DNA of 64,000 nucleotides from an uncultured Roseibium sp. (lineage in GTDB: Bacteria; Pseudomonadota; Alphaproteobacteria; Rhizobiales; Stappiaceae): assembly GCF_947499295.1 (NCBI RefSeq), contig NZ_CANMNP010000001.1, positions 682,001 through 746,000 of the forward strand, written 5' to 3'. The notes beneath the pieces were generated by a model that was given only the letters and a program-made list of their open reading frames with translations, searched no databases and was not told the origin of the DNA. The translations under genes and the position numbers were made by a program. The first letter of the stretch is position 1. The number at the start of each line of letters is the position of its first letter. Of this stretch, positions 41,615-49,763 are shown in pieces.

Positions 41615-42233
41615 GATCATCCGCGCCATCGCGCCCTGGCTGCCGATCCTGATCGGCCTCTGCCTGATTGTCCTTGTGGTCAACATGATGCTTGCCCGCG
41701 CCGCGGCCCTGAAAGCCGCCGACAACGAATTCGGCAACTGGCCGGACAAAGCCCCTTTCAAAAAAACCCAGAACCTCCCCAACACCCGCAGGTTCAACAG
41801 TGCAGCGCCTCTTGGCCGGCGCCGCATCGCGGGTGTCACTCGGCCTCGCCGCCAGCATCCCTGTCGGCGAGGCCCTTTTCTGGCTTTTCCCGAGGGGGTT
41901 TTGATGAAATCCGTGGATCCAGCAGTCGGCTACACCGGCCGCGAGCGAAAGTTTCTCGGCTTTTTGTGGACTCAATATGAGTACCGCACGCGCGTCTATG
42001 TCGGCCGCAAGTGGCAGAATCCCAAGAACATAAACGAATGGCCGCTTGGATACTTTTGGACAAGCACACCACCGCTCGATCCGGCGCAGATCACCGCCAA
42101 TTACGTCTCTCGAATGAACGGCGCCGCTGAACATGCAACGAATGTCGGAATGCCTGACAAGGCAAAAGACATCCGCGCCGTCATCAACGCCACCAAAAAC
42201 TGCGCCGACCTGCGCCTGAAGGATCGCGGCTAA
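41598..42233 (+). CDS. Hypothetical protein, N-terminal TM; possibly two genes in one frame
   Basis: The frame from ATG 41598 encodes 211 residues with one TM helix (IAPWLPILIGLCLIVLVVNMM). Residues about 70-100 are Arg/Pro-rich and of poor protein character, and the DNA there (41842-41874) has a 9-bp GC hairpin followed by CTTTTC, like a terminator. An internal ATG at 41904 with GAGGGGG upstream begins a well-formed 109-residue protein (MKSVDPAVGYTGRERKFLGF onward). I think the internal start is real and the upstream part a separate short membrane peptide. Confidence 0.5.
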   Translation: METLIEIIRAIAPWLPILIGLCLIVLVVNMMLARAAALKAADNEFGNWPDKAPFKKTQNLPNTRRFNSAAPLGRRRIAGVTRPRRQHPCRRGPFLAFPEGVLMKSVDPAVGYTGRERKFLGFLWTQYEYRTRVYVGRKWQNPKNINEWPLGYFWTSTPPLDPAQITANYVSRMNGAAEHATNVGMPDKAKDIRAVINATKNCADLRLKDRG

Positions 42234-42234
42234 G

Positions 42235-42621
42235 ATGACAGACGCCGCCCGCCTTGCCGATGACGATCCCGTCACGCTGAAAGAGGCATGCACGCTGTTT
42301 TTGCGCGGCGTTGTTCAGCCCGACACCTTGCGCGAGGCGATCAAGGCGGGCAAGCTGAGCGCCGAACGCATAGGGCGCGGCTATTGTGTCACCCGTGCCG
42401 ATATCAGGGAGTGGCGCGAAAGATGTCGCGTAAACGCAAAGGACCAAGGCTTTGGCTGCAACCCGCAAGGGCCGGCCGTGAAGGCCGCACCGCCGAAGCG
42501 GCAGTCTGGATCATCCGGGACGGAAGTCGTAAACATTCCACTGGCTGCGGCGCGGATCAGCTTGCAGAAGCTGAAAGAAGACTCGCGCACTACATCGCGG
42601 AAAAACACGACCCGTCGCTAG
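42235..42621 (+). CDS. Excisionase-like helix-turn-helix protein
   Basis: 128 residues. LKEACTLFLRGVVQPDTLRE, then KAGKLSAERIGRGYCVTRADIREW is a MerR/Xis-type winged helix as in recombination directionality factors. The last third is low-complexity and coded by DNA shared out of frame with the integrase (199-bp overlap). Position directly before int supports an excision or integration-control role. Confidence 0.7.
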   Translation: MTDAARLADDDPVTLKEACTLFLRGVVQPDTLREAIKAGKLSAERIGRGYCVTRADIREWRERCRVNAKDQGFGCNPQGPAVKAAPPKRQSGSSGTEVVNIPLAAARISLQKLKEDSRTTSRKNTTRR

Positions 42622-43589
42622 CAAGACAGTGCCGACCGGATCAGATCCCCGTTGCTGACGCCATATCCCTCTACTCCGAAGACGTAGCCCCAACCCACGC
42701 ACGCCCAGCCGAAACAGCAACCCGGCTCGGCCGCTTGCTCGACCATTTCGGAACAATGATGCTGTCAGATATCAAGGGCAAGACCTGTCGGGAATATGCC
42801 GAGGCGCGCGGCGCACCGTCTAGCGCTCGCCGCGAATTGGAAGACCTGCGCGCGGCGCTGAAGCATGCTCACAAGGAAGGGATGGTAGACAGACCGATCC
42901 CTGTAACACTTCCGCAAAGAGGACCATCGCGCGAACGCTGGCTGGAACGGAGCGAAGCGGCCAGGCTGATCTGGGCGGCTTGGCGCTTGCGTCAAAAATA
43001 CAAAGGCCAGGACACCGAACGACGGACGGCTCAGCATGTTGCGCGGTTCATACTTGTTGCCCTTTATACCGGCAGCCGCGCCGGGCCGGTTTGCGGCGCC
43101 GCCATCCGCCCCACCCTGCATTCCGCCTATATCGATCTCGACGCCGGGCTGTTCTACCGCAAGCCGCCAGGTGCAAAGCAGACCAAGAAACGCGCGCCAC
43201 CGGTCGCGCTGCCTGACAGGCTTCTAGCTCACCTGCGCCGCTGGGAAAGGCTCGAACTATCGAAAAATCATGTGGTGGAATGGAACGGCAAGCCGGTCAC
43301 GAAGATCAATAAGGCGTTTCGCGCCGTGCGCGAAGCAGCCGGATTTGACGACGACGTCATACCACACACGCTTCGCCACACGGCAGCAACCTGGCTGGCG
43401 CGCAACGGCGTGCCACTGTCCGAAGCGGCCGACTATATCGGCATGTCGGTTGAAACCTTTGATCGCGTCTATCGCCACCATTGCCCCGGCTTTCAAGAAC
43501 AAGCCCGGAACAACATCACGGCAAAAGCCCCCGCCCGACTTTTACCCGACAGAAACGATACCAAACAACACCAAAAAGACCTGAAATAA
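42423..43589 (+). CDS. int: Tyrosine recombinase integrase
   Basis: 388 residues from ATG 42423. An arm-binding-type N-terminus (GPRLWLQPARAG, AVWIIRDGSRKHSTGCG), a SAM-like core-binding domain (80-165) and the catalytic domain: Arg219 (YTGSRAG), His315-Arg318 (HTLRHTAATWL) and Tyr350 (FDRVYRHH). The usual LGH histidine is replaced by Met341 (YIGMSVETF). It acts at attP/attB in the tRNA-Pro gene; its stop is 46 bp from attR. Its first 199 bp overlap the excisionase-like gene in another frame. Confidence 0.92.
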   Translation: MSRKRKGPRLWLQPARAGREGRTAEAAVWIIRDGSRKHSTGCGADQLAEAERRLAHYIAEKHDPSLARQCRPDQIPVADAISLYSEDVAPTHARPAETATRLGRLLDHFGTMMLSDIKGKTCREYAEARGAPSSARRELEDLRAALKHAHKEGMVDRPIPVTLPQRGPSRERWLERSEAARLIWAAWRLRQKYKGQDTERRTAQHVARFILVALYTGSRAGPVCGAAIRPTLHSAYIDLDAGLFYRKPPGAKQTKKRAPPVALPDRLLAHLRRWERLELSKNHVVEWNGKPVTKINKAFRAVREAAGFDDDVIPHTLRHTAATWLARNGVPLSEAADYIGMSVETFDRVYRHHCPGFQEQARNNITAKAPARLLPDRNDTKQHQKDLK

Positions 43590-43635
43590 CAGGCGAAAGC
43601 CGCAGAAACCTGCGACCCCTTTTCGCCACAACAGT

Positions 43636-43681
43636 GTTCGGGACGAGGGGGTCGGAGGTTCGAATCCTCTCACTCCGACCA
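43636..43681 (+). other. attR core (46-bp tRNA-Pro 3' repeat)
   Basis: Perfect copy of 2819-2864, covering the displaced 3' end of tRNA-Pro from the anticodon loop to CCA. It marks the right prophage boundary; no complete tRNA is present here. Confidence 0.93.
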
Positions 43682-43863
43682 TTTTTCTTTCTTCCACAGC
43701 GTTGATCTACTTTGGTATTCAGTTTCTCAGCGGAACAGGCTTTTCGGAATTCTGAAACCGGGAGAAAGTTGAGACTATTCTAGGTCGAATTCACGATCGC
43801 AATCATCGACTTCATTCCGTTGCAGTTGCATACTTGGGCCGATTTCGAACTTGGGCAACGATC

Positions 43864-44313
43864 ATGAAGCTTGTTCTTTCCGTGGTTTTTCTTCTTTTTC
43901 CAATTTCGCTCTCTAACGCTGCAGAAACGCTAAGCCTTCAGGAAGCGCTGGAAGCTGCCGGGGCCCTTCATGCAAAAAACGCGGTCGTTGCCGGGATGAT
44001 TGCCCAGGCAAGTGGCGCGCCGCCAAATCAACAAAGAGACACCTATCGCGCGGGCATTCTTGTACTGCTTGACGCCAGTTTGAAGTTTCAATCGAAATGG
44101 TCAGCCGACACGTTGGCAGCAAGCAGTGCCACACCGCCCAGACTAAGCGAACTGAATTCATTTTCGCCCTGTCTGTGGCTTGCAAATACTCTGACCGAAC
44201 TGTCGTTTGAGTTGGCTGAAAGCCGGCAGTGGAAGGACAGGTTTTCAGAGGCAGTTGCCGAACACACAGGCGCTTGCGACGCTGCCTTGGGTTTGCGGTC
44301 TGATGCACAGTGA
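43864..44313 (+). CDS. Secreted hypothetical protein
   Basis: 149 residues from ATG 43864. Signal peptide MKLVLSVVFLLFPISLSNAA; the mature part is helical with two Cys (FSPCLWLANTL, HTGACDAALG). First gene after attR on the chromosome; the gap 43682-43863 holds nothing recognised. No family recognised. Confidence 0.6.
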   Translation: MKLVLSVVFLLFPISLSNAAETLSLQEALEAAGALHAKNAVVAGMIAQASGAPPNQQRDTYRAGILVLLDASLKFQSKWSADTLAASSATPPRLSELNSFSPCLWLANTLTELSFELAESRQWKDRFSEAVAEHTGACDAALGLRSDAQ

Positions 44314-44385
44314 GCAAAGTCAGTCATGCAAACCAGTTGCATTTCAACCGCGCCAAACGCGTTTCCGTCCTGCATGATCCTGGTA

Positions 44386-45273
44386 TCAGACAATCGAATT
44401 TCTCAAGTCATACAGGCACTTGGTGAAGGCTCTGACCAGTTTCGACCTTTGTATGTCCGGACGAAACAAGAGGAACGAGCGAAAGTTTACCGCAGGGGCA
44501 AACGGGCGAATTACCAGCCCTCTTGCAACAAAACCTTCCACGACAAGCGGATTGACCAGTCCAACTGCGTCCCCGGCAAGCGCCAAGGCACATGTCGTCG
44601 TTGAGGAAGGTGTCTCCACCACATATTCCGGTGACACGCCTGCCTCGGACAAAATGGCGTCAAACCTGTGGCGTGCGCGATCTTCCGGGGCAAGGCCGAT
44701 CATCGGCTGGCCGACCAGATCCTTTGGTCCAAGACTGTCTCGCGTGGCCAGTGGATGGTGGGAGGACATCGCGATGACACCGGAATAGCCGCCGAAATGG
44801 GTCGTATCGACGCCTGAGCGGTCAATCTCATCGGCGGCAAGGCCAATGTCAAAGTTTCCATCGACGACCTGATTGCGCACCTGGGCTGAAGGCAAGATCT
44901 GGAGCGTTATCCTGACGCGAGGATTGCTCTTTCTGAAATCCTGAATTGCCTTTGGCACCACTTCCGCGCCGAGGGCGGAAAGCGAGGCAATTTTCAGGTG
45001 CCCAGAACCGAAGTCCCGGATTGCGGCCGCTGCAGAGCGCAATCGGTCCATGCCTTTGAAACTTTCTGATACCTCGCGAAAGAACAACTGTCCTTCTGTG
45101 GTTGGCACCATGCGCCCGCGCACCCGGTCAAAAAGTATGAAACCGAGAGACGCTTCCAGTTCAGCAATGCTTCTGCTGACAGCCGGTTGCGTGATCTGCA
45201 TGAGTTCGGCAGCACGGACTGTCGAACCCGAGATCATCAGGGTGTGAAAGGCTTCAAGCTGCCTGAACTTCAT
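44386..45273 (-). CDS. LysR-family transcriptional regulator
   Basis: 295 residues from ATG 45273. The N-terminal HTH (MKFRQLEAFHTLMISGSTVR, then MQITQPAVSRSIAELEASLG) and a LysR co-inducer domain follow the family over its full length. It is divergent from the PLP lyase gene 45381, with a palindrome GCATAG-AA-CTATGC at 45303 in the shared promoter region, so it very likely controls that gene and perhaps the exporter beyond. Confidence 0.9.
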   Translation of the reverse strand: MKFRQLEAFHTLMISGSTVRAAELMQITQPAVSRSIAELEASLGFILFDRVRGRMVPTTEGQLFFREVSESFKGMDRLRSAAAAIRDFGSGHLKIASLSALGAEVVPKAIQDFRKSNPRVRITLQILPSAQVRNQVVDGNFDIGLAADEIDRSGVDTTHFGGYSGVIAMSSHHPLATRDSLGPKDLVGQPMIGLAPEDRARHRFDAILSEAGVSPEYVVETPSSTTTCALALAGDAVGLVNPLVVEGFVARGLVIRPFAPAVNFRSFLLFRPDIQRSKLVRAFTKCLYDLRNSIV

Positions 45274-45302
45274 GATCTGCACTCACTTGATATAATTTTT
45301 GT

Positions 45303-45316
45303 GCATAGAACTATGC
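45303..45316. promoter_or_regulatory. LysR-type operator candidate
   Basis: GCATAG 45303-45308 and CTATGC 45311-45316 form a 14-bp palindrome between the LysR gene and the PLP lyase gene, with TATAAT at about 45289-45294 next to it. Confidence 0.5.
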
Positions 45317-45380
45317 CGAACTATTAATTGTTTGCCAGTCTGGATTTTGCTGTAGTTGGAAAAACTTCAGAGGAGTTCAC

Positions 45381-46541
45381 ATGCGCGACGCGACAAACTG
45401 CACGATCCATCCCGCCGTTGACCTTTCGGAATTTACAAGTTTGGCGGTGCCGACCTACCGCGCATCCACAATCGTGTTTGAAAATGCCCAAGCCTATACA
45501 ACGCGTTCCCAGAGAGATCTCGACAGCTATTTATATGGCTTGTACGGAACACCAACGACGCGCACGCTCGAAGCGCAGATCACTAAATTGGAGAACGGCC
45601 TTCGATCCGTCATCGTGCCTTCTGGCCAGGCCGGGGCAACGATCGTCTTCTTAAGCGTTCTGCACCCGGGAGATACGGTTCTTGTTCCCGACAACGTTTA
45701 CCCACCCGTTCTGGATTTCTGCGTCAACTATCTGGAACCACGCGGCATTCACCACAAGATCTATCGGCCCGATGGCGAAGGGATGGAAGATCTGATCGAT
45801 CCTTCAGTCAAACTGATCTGGGCGGAATCGCCCGGGTCGACAACCATGGAACTGCAGGACTTGCGGATGATTGCCGCCTTTGGCAAGAAGCATGGAGTTC
45901 TGACCGGAGCCGACAATACCTGGTCAACCCCGTTGCTTTTGAAGCCGTTGGATCTCGGCATCGACTTTTCCATGCAGGCGCTGTCCAAATATGTGGGCGG
46001 GCATTCAGACATTCTGCTCGGGTCCATTTGCGTCAACGATCTGGAGCTGCGCAAAAAGCTGCGCGACACCATGAGAATGCTCGGCATCGGCGTCTCACCC
46101 GATGAGGTGTCGCTTGCCTTGCGGGGTATTGAGACAATGTCCGTGCGGCTTGCGCATGTGGGAAAAGTCGCGCTGAGCCTTGCTGAAGAGCTGGCTTCCC
46201 GTCTTGACGTTGAAAAGGTGCTGCATCCTGCACTCCCGGATTTTCCGCAGCACGCGCTTTGGAAACGAGACTTTTCCGGTGCGAGCGGAGTTTTCAGTGT
46301 TGTCCTGAATGAACGTCAGGAACACCGACTGGATGAAGGGCTTGATCAGCTTAAAGTCATGGCGATTGGCGCGAGCTGGGGCGGGACGCGCAGTCTGATC
46401 GTTCCCATGTCGGTCAAAAACGCAAGAACGTTCGAGCAAGCAGAGCATCAGCGCATCTTTCTGCGGATCAATGTTGGCCTGGAGGACCAGGAGGACCTGC
46501 GTACGGATCTGAACAATCTGTTCGACATTCTTTCAAAGTAA
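45381..46541 (+). CDS. Cystathionine beta-lyase-like PLP enzyme (Cys/Met metabolism family)
   Basis: 386 residues, ATG with GAGGAG upstream. LYGTPTTRTLEAQITKLE, then VPSGQAGATIVFLSVLHPGD, GADNTWSTPLLLKPLDLGID and SMQALSKYVGGHSDILLGS (the PLP lysine is in SKYVGGHSD) define the MetC-type fold I aminotransferase-like family. It would cleave a sulfur amino acid C-S bond to pyruvate, ammonia and a thiol; gamma-lyases in the family cannot be excluded. Followed by a putative amino-acid exporter. Confidence 0.87.
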   Translation: MRDATNCTIHPAVDLSEFTSLAVPTYRASTIVFENAQAYTTRSQRDLDSYLYGLYGTPTTRTLEAQITKLENGLRSVIVPSGQAGATIVFLSVLHPGDTVLVPDNVYPPVLDFCVNYLEPRGIHHKIYRPDGEGMEDLIDPSVKLIWAESPGSTTMELQDLRMIAAFGKKHGVLTGADNTWSTPLLLKPLDLGIDFSMQALSKYVGGHSDILLGSICVNDLELRKKLRDTMRMLGIGVSPDEVSLALRGIETMSVRLAHVGKVALSLAEELASRLDVEKVLHPALPDFPQHALWKRDFSGASGVFSVVLNERQEHRLDEGLDQLKVMAIGASWGGTRSLIVPMSVKNARTFEQAEHQRIFLRINVGLEDQEDLRTDLNNLFDILSK

Positions 46542-46599
46542 GCTGATCATCCACTTTCTCGGGCAAACCGAAAATTTTGAAGGTAAGGATTGGGCCTGA

Positions 46600-47577
46600 A
46601 TGACCCTGTTAGTGACCACTCCCACAGGACAACCCGCTATCGTTCACATTCGGTGGTGGGAGCGGTTTGGCGGAACGAGGCTGTCCGGTACTTCAGATGG
46701 CCCGAAAGCAAAAACAATGGGTCTTGTCGCCGGAGCCGTTGTTTTGTGGGCGAGTTGGCCAGCACTTGCAACAGCGGTCGGTCCTGCGCCTCCATTTCTG
46801 ACCCTGGGCGCATCAGCGCTGATCGGCTTTCTGTTCTCTCTTTCGCTGGCTGCTCGAAAGGGTGCTTCCCGCACCTTTCTGTCCTTGCCGTTGAGGACGA
46901 TGGTTTTCGTTTCCCTTGGGCTGATGGGCAACAACGCATTCTACATTGCCGCGATAGCGAGGATCGGTCCGGCCGAGGCCAATGTCGTGCACTATCTCTG
47001 GCCGGTCTTTCTTGTACTGCTCGCATCCATGCTGCATCGACGCTTGCCTTCTTTGTTTCAGGCGCTTGGCATTGCTTGCGGGTTTCTGGGCGTGGCCGTC
47101 GCCCTCTATCCTCAGATGGCAGGAAGTCTTGATGGCGTTGGGGTTCTGCTTGGTGCCTGTGGAGCGATGACTTTCGCGGTCTATTCTGTCGGCCGCTCTA
47201 TTGCCAGGGTCGAAACAAATGTCGTCGGTCCATCGCTCGGGCTTGCCGGGCTTGCCGCACTCTGCGCACATTTCATCCTCGAACCTGCCTACTGGCCGTC
47301 TACCCCGGAATGGCTCGCGATCATTTTCATGGGGATCGGCCCGTTTACGGTCGCAAATATGCTGTGGGACAAAGCCACGCGATCGGGCTCGGCAGCGGCA
47401 ATCTCCAGCTTCGCCTTTCTGACCCCACTTGTCGCCATGGGCCTGTTGGCGACATTTGGACTTGGCAATGTCACCCTCAACACCATTGTAGGGGCGCTTT
47501 TGGCTATTGCCGGTGCCTTGTTGAGTTCGACATCCAAGCGAGGTTCAAGTTCTGCCCGGCGTTCCCGTCAAGACTGA
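46600..47577 (+). CDS. EamA/DMT-family transporter
   Basis: 325 residues with about ten TM helices in two EamA halves (MGLVAGAVVLWASWPALATA near 40, GVGVLLGACGAMTFAVYSVG near 180). DMT proteins of this kind export amino acids or metabolites. It lies 58 bp after the lyase and may be co-expressed, exporting a sulfur amino acid or product. The start could also be the ATG at 46717; the first 39 residues are not membrane-like. Confidence 0.85.
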   Translation: MTLLVTTPTGQPAIVHIRWWERFGGTRLSGTSDGPKAKTMGLVAGAVVLWASWPALATAVGPAPPFLTLGASALIGFLFSLSLAARKGASRTFLSLPLRTMVFVSLGLMGNNAFYIAAIARIGPAEANVVHYLWPVFLVLLASMLHRRLPSLFQALGIACGFLGVAVALYPQMAGSLDGVGVLLGACGAMTFAVYSVGRSIARVETNVVGPSLGLAGLAALCAHFILEPAYWPSTPEWLAIIFMGIGPFTVANMLWDKATRSGSAAAISSFAFLTPLVAMGLLATFGLGNVTLNTIVGALLAIAGALLSSTSKRGSSSARRSRQD

Positions 47578-47607
47578 AGACTTCCGGCTTCAGATCCGGG
47601 TGACCGG

Positions 47608-47802
47608 TCATTCGTCTGCTTCAAAGATGTCTTCAATTCTTCTTTCAAACAGGCGAGCAATCTTGAATGCCAGGGGCAGCGACGGATCATAGCGCCCCGC
47701 CTCGATGGCGTTTATCGTTTGCCGGGAAACACTCAGATATTCCCCAAGGACTGCCTGGGACCAGCCTCGTTCAGCCCGCAGCGCCTTCAGGCGGTTTTTC
47801 AT
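47608..47802 (-). CDS. Small XRE-family HTH regulator
   Basis: 64 residues, entirely the HTH: KNRLKALRAERGWSQAVLGE, then VSRQTINAIEAGRYDPSLPL, FKIARLFERRIEDIFE. This compact YgzD-like type is commonly paired with a small membrane protein gene, as here (1-bp overlap with 47802-48200). It may bind the TGTAAAGC palindrome at 48257. Confidence 0.85.
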   Translation of the reverse strand: MKNRLKALRAERGWSQAVLGEYLSVSRQTINAIEAGRYDPSLPLAFKIARLFERRIEDIFEADE

Positions 47803-48200
47803 TAAAAAACGCCTTCACGTTTCGATATCAGCGTGGTTGCCAATCCTTGTGCTGCCCAAAAGATCGGCAGCAGCCAAAACACCGGCAGTCTCGGGACGTC
47901 GGCCAATCTTTCCATCTGGCCCCATCCCGATGCGATCATCATCACGCAGGCTATTCCAACGAGGGTGCCCTTGATTTGTATCAGGCGAAGAAACTCATCG
48001 AGTTCCATCGCAAATCGCCATTGCGCCCAAAAAGCTACGAAAATTGCCACTATCGGGATCAGGACCAGTGCGTAGAGCGCGTAGGCAGGAAGAGTGCCGC
48101 TGTCTGTGGACCACCGGATCCCAGCCGATCCGGCAATGTAGACGATCATCGCGGGGATAAAGATCTTAAAAAAGCGGGACGTTGCGAGTTCCGTCGTCAT
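47802..48200 (-). CDS. Small multi-TM membrane protein paired with XRE regulator
   Basis: 132 residues from ATG 48200. Four hydrophobic segments (FKIFIPAMIVYIAGSAGI, YALYALVLIPIVAIFVAF, GTLVGIACVMMIASGWG, VFWLLPIFWAAQGLATTL). It overlaps the HTH stop by one base. Such membrane/HTH pairs are widespread; whether the membrane protein senses something and gates the regulator is not known. Confidence 0.7.
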   Translation of the reverse strand: MTTELATSRFFKIFIPAMIVYIAGSAGIRWSTDSGTLPAYALYALVLIPIVAIFVAFWAQWRFAMELDEFLRLIQIKGTLVGIACVMMIASGWGQMERLADVPRLPVFWLLPIFWAAQGLATTLISKREGVF

Positions 48201-48256
48201 GTTGAGTACTCCAAAGAAATGGAAAGCTTCCTTTACATAAACGTATCGCAACCAAT

Positions 48257-48274
48257 TGTAAAGCTTGCTTTACA
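48257..48274. promoter_or_regulatory. Palindromic operator upstream of the membrane/HTH pair
   Basis: TGTAAAGC-TT-GCTTTACA, 8-bp perfect arms with 2-bp centre, 57 bp upstream of the start at 48200. A partial copy (TTTACA) lies nearer at about 48232. Likely autoregulatory site for the HTH protein. Confidence 0.6.
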
Positions 48275-48400
48275 TCTCTTCGATGCGGTCGACGCTTTTG
48301 TCGCGAAGCGTTTTTCCGATGCATTTGAGGAATTGCCTCTATGAGGCGTTATTGTTCTGGCCTAGACTTTGAAGGCAATCAGCTTAAAGCACGGCAGGAC

Positions 48401-48640
48401 ATGCACATTCCAAATCTAAAACGCGTCAAGGTCTCGTCTGTTCAAGAACTGAGAAATTGGCTCGGCAAAGGCCCTGACCAACATCAAAGGGTCATGATCG
48501 TTACATGCAACAAGACATCGACCGGCAAGTTCTTAAACCGTGAGAGCGTGCAGAATACGCTGGCCGAATATGGGTGGGCAGTTGAAACGCGATATACACT
48601 GAATGGCAACCTGGTTGGTCACGTCGCCTCGCCCTCTTGA
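48401..48640 (+). CDS. Small hypothetical protein
   Basis: 79 residues from ATG 48401 (GGCAGGAC upstream); an earlier ATG at 48341 would give 99. SSVQELRNWLGKGPDQHQRV, then MIVTCNKTSTGKFLNRESVQ, and a basic beta-rich end. It looks like a compact soluble domain of unknown family. Confidence 0.5.
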   Translation: MHIPNLKRVKVSSVQELRNWLGKGPDQHQRVMIVTCNKTSTGKFLNRESVQNTLAEYGWAVETRYTLNGNLVGHVASPS

Positions 48641-48687
48641 TGTCCGTTTTGACGAAGACGTCAAAAGTACTGCTTATGAAGGTGCCT

Positions 48688-49059
48688 ATGTTAAAGTCAT
48701 TTCGATGCTCAGCCGTTTACCCGACACTTGCCGTGCCGAGTGTTTTGGACACGTGTAACTGGTATGTCGACAATCTCGGCTTTTCCATCAGGTTCGTCTG
48801 GGGAGAGCCGCCAACGCACGGTGCTATTCTGCTTGACGCAGCCTGCGTGCACTTCTGGCAAGGTGAGCCTCAGCTCGGTGCGAACTGGCTCTATTTTGAC
48901 GTGAATGACCTGGATGTTGTTTACGACCGGGCAATGGCCAATCAGGTGGAAATTACCCGCGCTCCGGAGATCTATCCCTGGGGCATGCGCGAATTCAACG
49001 CAGTCGATTTGAATGGGTACAATATTCGATTTGGGCAGCACATGGGCTCTGCCGACTGA
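48688..49059 (+). CDS. VOC/glyoxalase-like protein
   Basis: 123 residues. VYPTLAVPSVLDTCNWYVDN and LGFSIRFVWGEPP, then VHFWQGEPQLGANWLYFDV and FNAVDLNGYNIRFGQ form one VOC half-pair of beta-alpha-beta units. VOC proteins bind metals or act as resistance, isomerase or dioxygenase domains. ATG 48688 has GAAGG upstream; ATG 48676 is an alternative. Confidence 0.7.
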   Translation: MLKSFRCSAVYPTLAVPSVLDTCNWYVDNLGFSIRFVWGEPPTHGAILLDAACVHFWQGEPQLGANWLYFDVNDLDVVYDRAMANQVEITRAPEIYPWGMREFNAVDLNGYNIRFGQHMGSAD

Positions 49060-49160
49060 CCGCCGTGAGCTGAGTGGAAGAATTCGCATCCTTCTCGTAT
49101 CCGGTCACAATCCATGCCAATCGTTGGATGCTATTTTGGAAGATCGGCAGCCCTCGGCCG

Positions 49161-49550
49161 CTAGGGTGCTTCCGGGAGATGACAAACGGCCTCGATATTG
49201 TGCCCGTCAGGATCGAGAACAAAAGCTCCATAATAGTCAATATGGTAGTGGGGCCTCAATCCAGGCGCACCATTGTCCGTACCTCCGGCCCGAAGCGCCG
49301 CGGCGTAAAACCCGTCAACACCCGCACGGTCAATCGACCCTAACGCTATGTGAAGCATTCCTCTTGTCGCGTTCTCTTCTGCAAGCCAGAACCAGGGTCT
49401 GTCATCGCCGTAACCAGCGACCTTCACTCCGCCTGTGTGTTCCAACGGCACTTCAAACAACCGCTTCACCCCAAGCGGCGCGAATGCCTGATCATAGAAC
49501 TCCACCGACCGGTCGAAGTCAGTCACACCAAAGGTTACGTGGTCTATCAC
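49161..49550 (-). CDS. VOC/glyoxalase-family protein
   Basis: 129 residues from GTG 49550 with GGGAG upstream. IDHVTFGVTDFDRSVEFYDQ, FAPLGVKRLF, then YYGAFVLDPDGHNIEAVCH is the typical VOC glyoxalase pattern with metal-ligand His and Glu. Function unknown; substrate not predicted. It converges with 48688-49059. Confidence 0.8.
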   Translation of the reverse strand: MIDHVTFGVTDFDRSVEFYDQAFAPLGVKRLFEVPLEHTGGVKVAGYGDDRPWFWLAEENATRGMLHIALGSIDRAGVDGFYAAALRAGGTDNGAPGLRPHYHIDYYGAFVLDPDGHNIEAVCHLPEAP

Positions 49551-49763
49551 GATGCATCTCCCGCCCCCTGCGTCGCGCAATGTTTAGCACTTATCGTCCC
49601 CAAAGCATCCTCCAAACACCTTAAATGGAAAACAAGCAGACGATCGCTTTGACCGTTTTGCAGCAACGTCAAAATCCGTATACAGCTAAATAGGTCTCGA
49701 CACGGGTGGAGCCTAGAAACGCAACGGCACGGCTCGATGAGTTCCTATTGCAATCACCAGAGG

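Larger units (their letters stand above)
2819..43681. mobile_element. Complete temperate siphophage prophage (about 40.8 kb)
   Basis: The element is bounded by a 46-bp perfect repeat of the 3' part of tRNA-Pro. Its integrase is next to the right repeat. It has a full set of modules: repressor and early control, replication, NusG-like antiterminator, HNH/TerS/TerL, HK97-type portal-protease-capsid, connectors, long-tail genes with tape measure and frameshifted chaperone, tail tip and fibre, endolysin and spanins. No essential gene looks broken, so it is probably inducible; that last point is inference. Confidence 0.93.
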
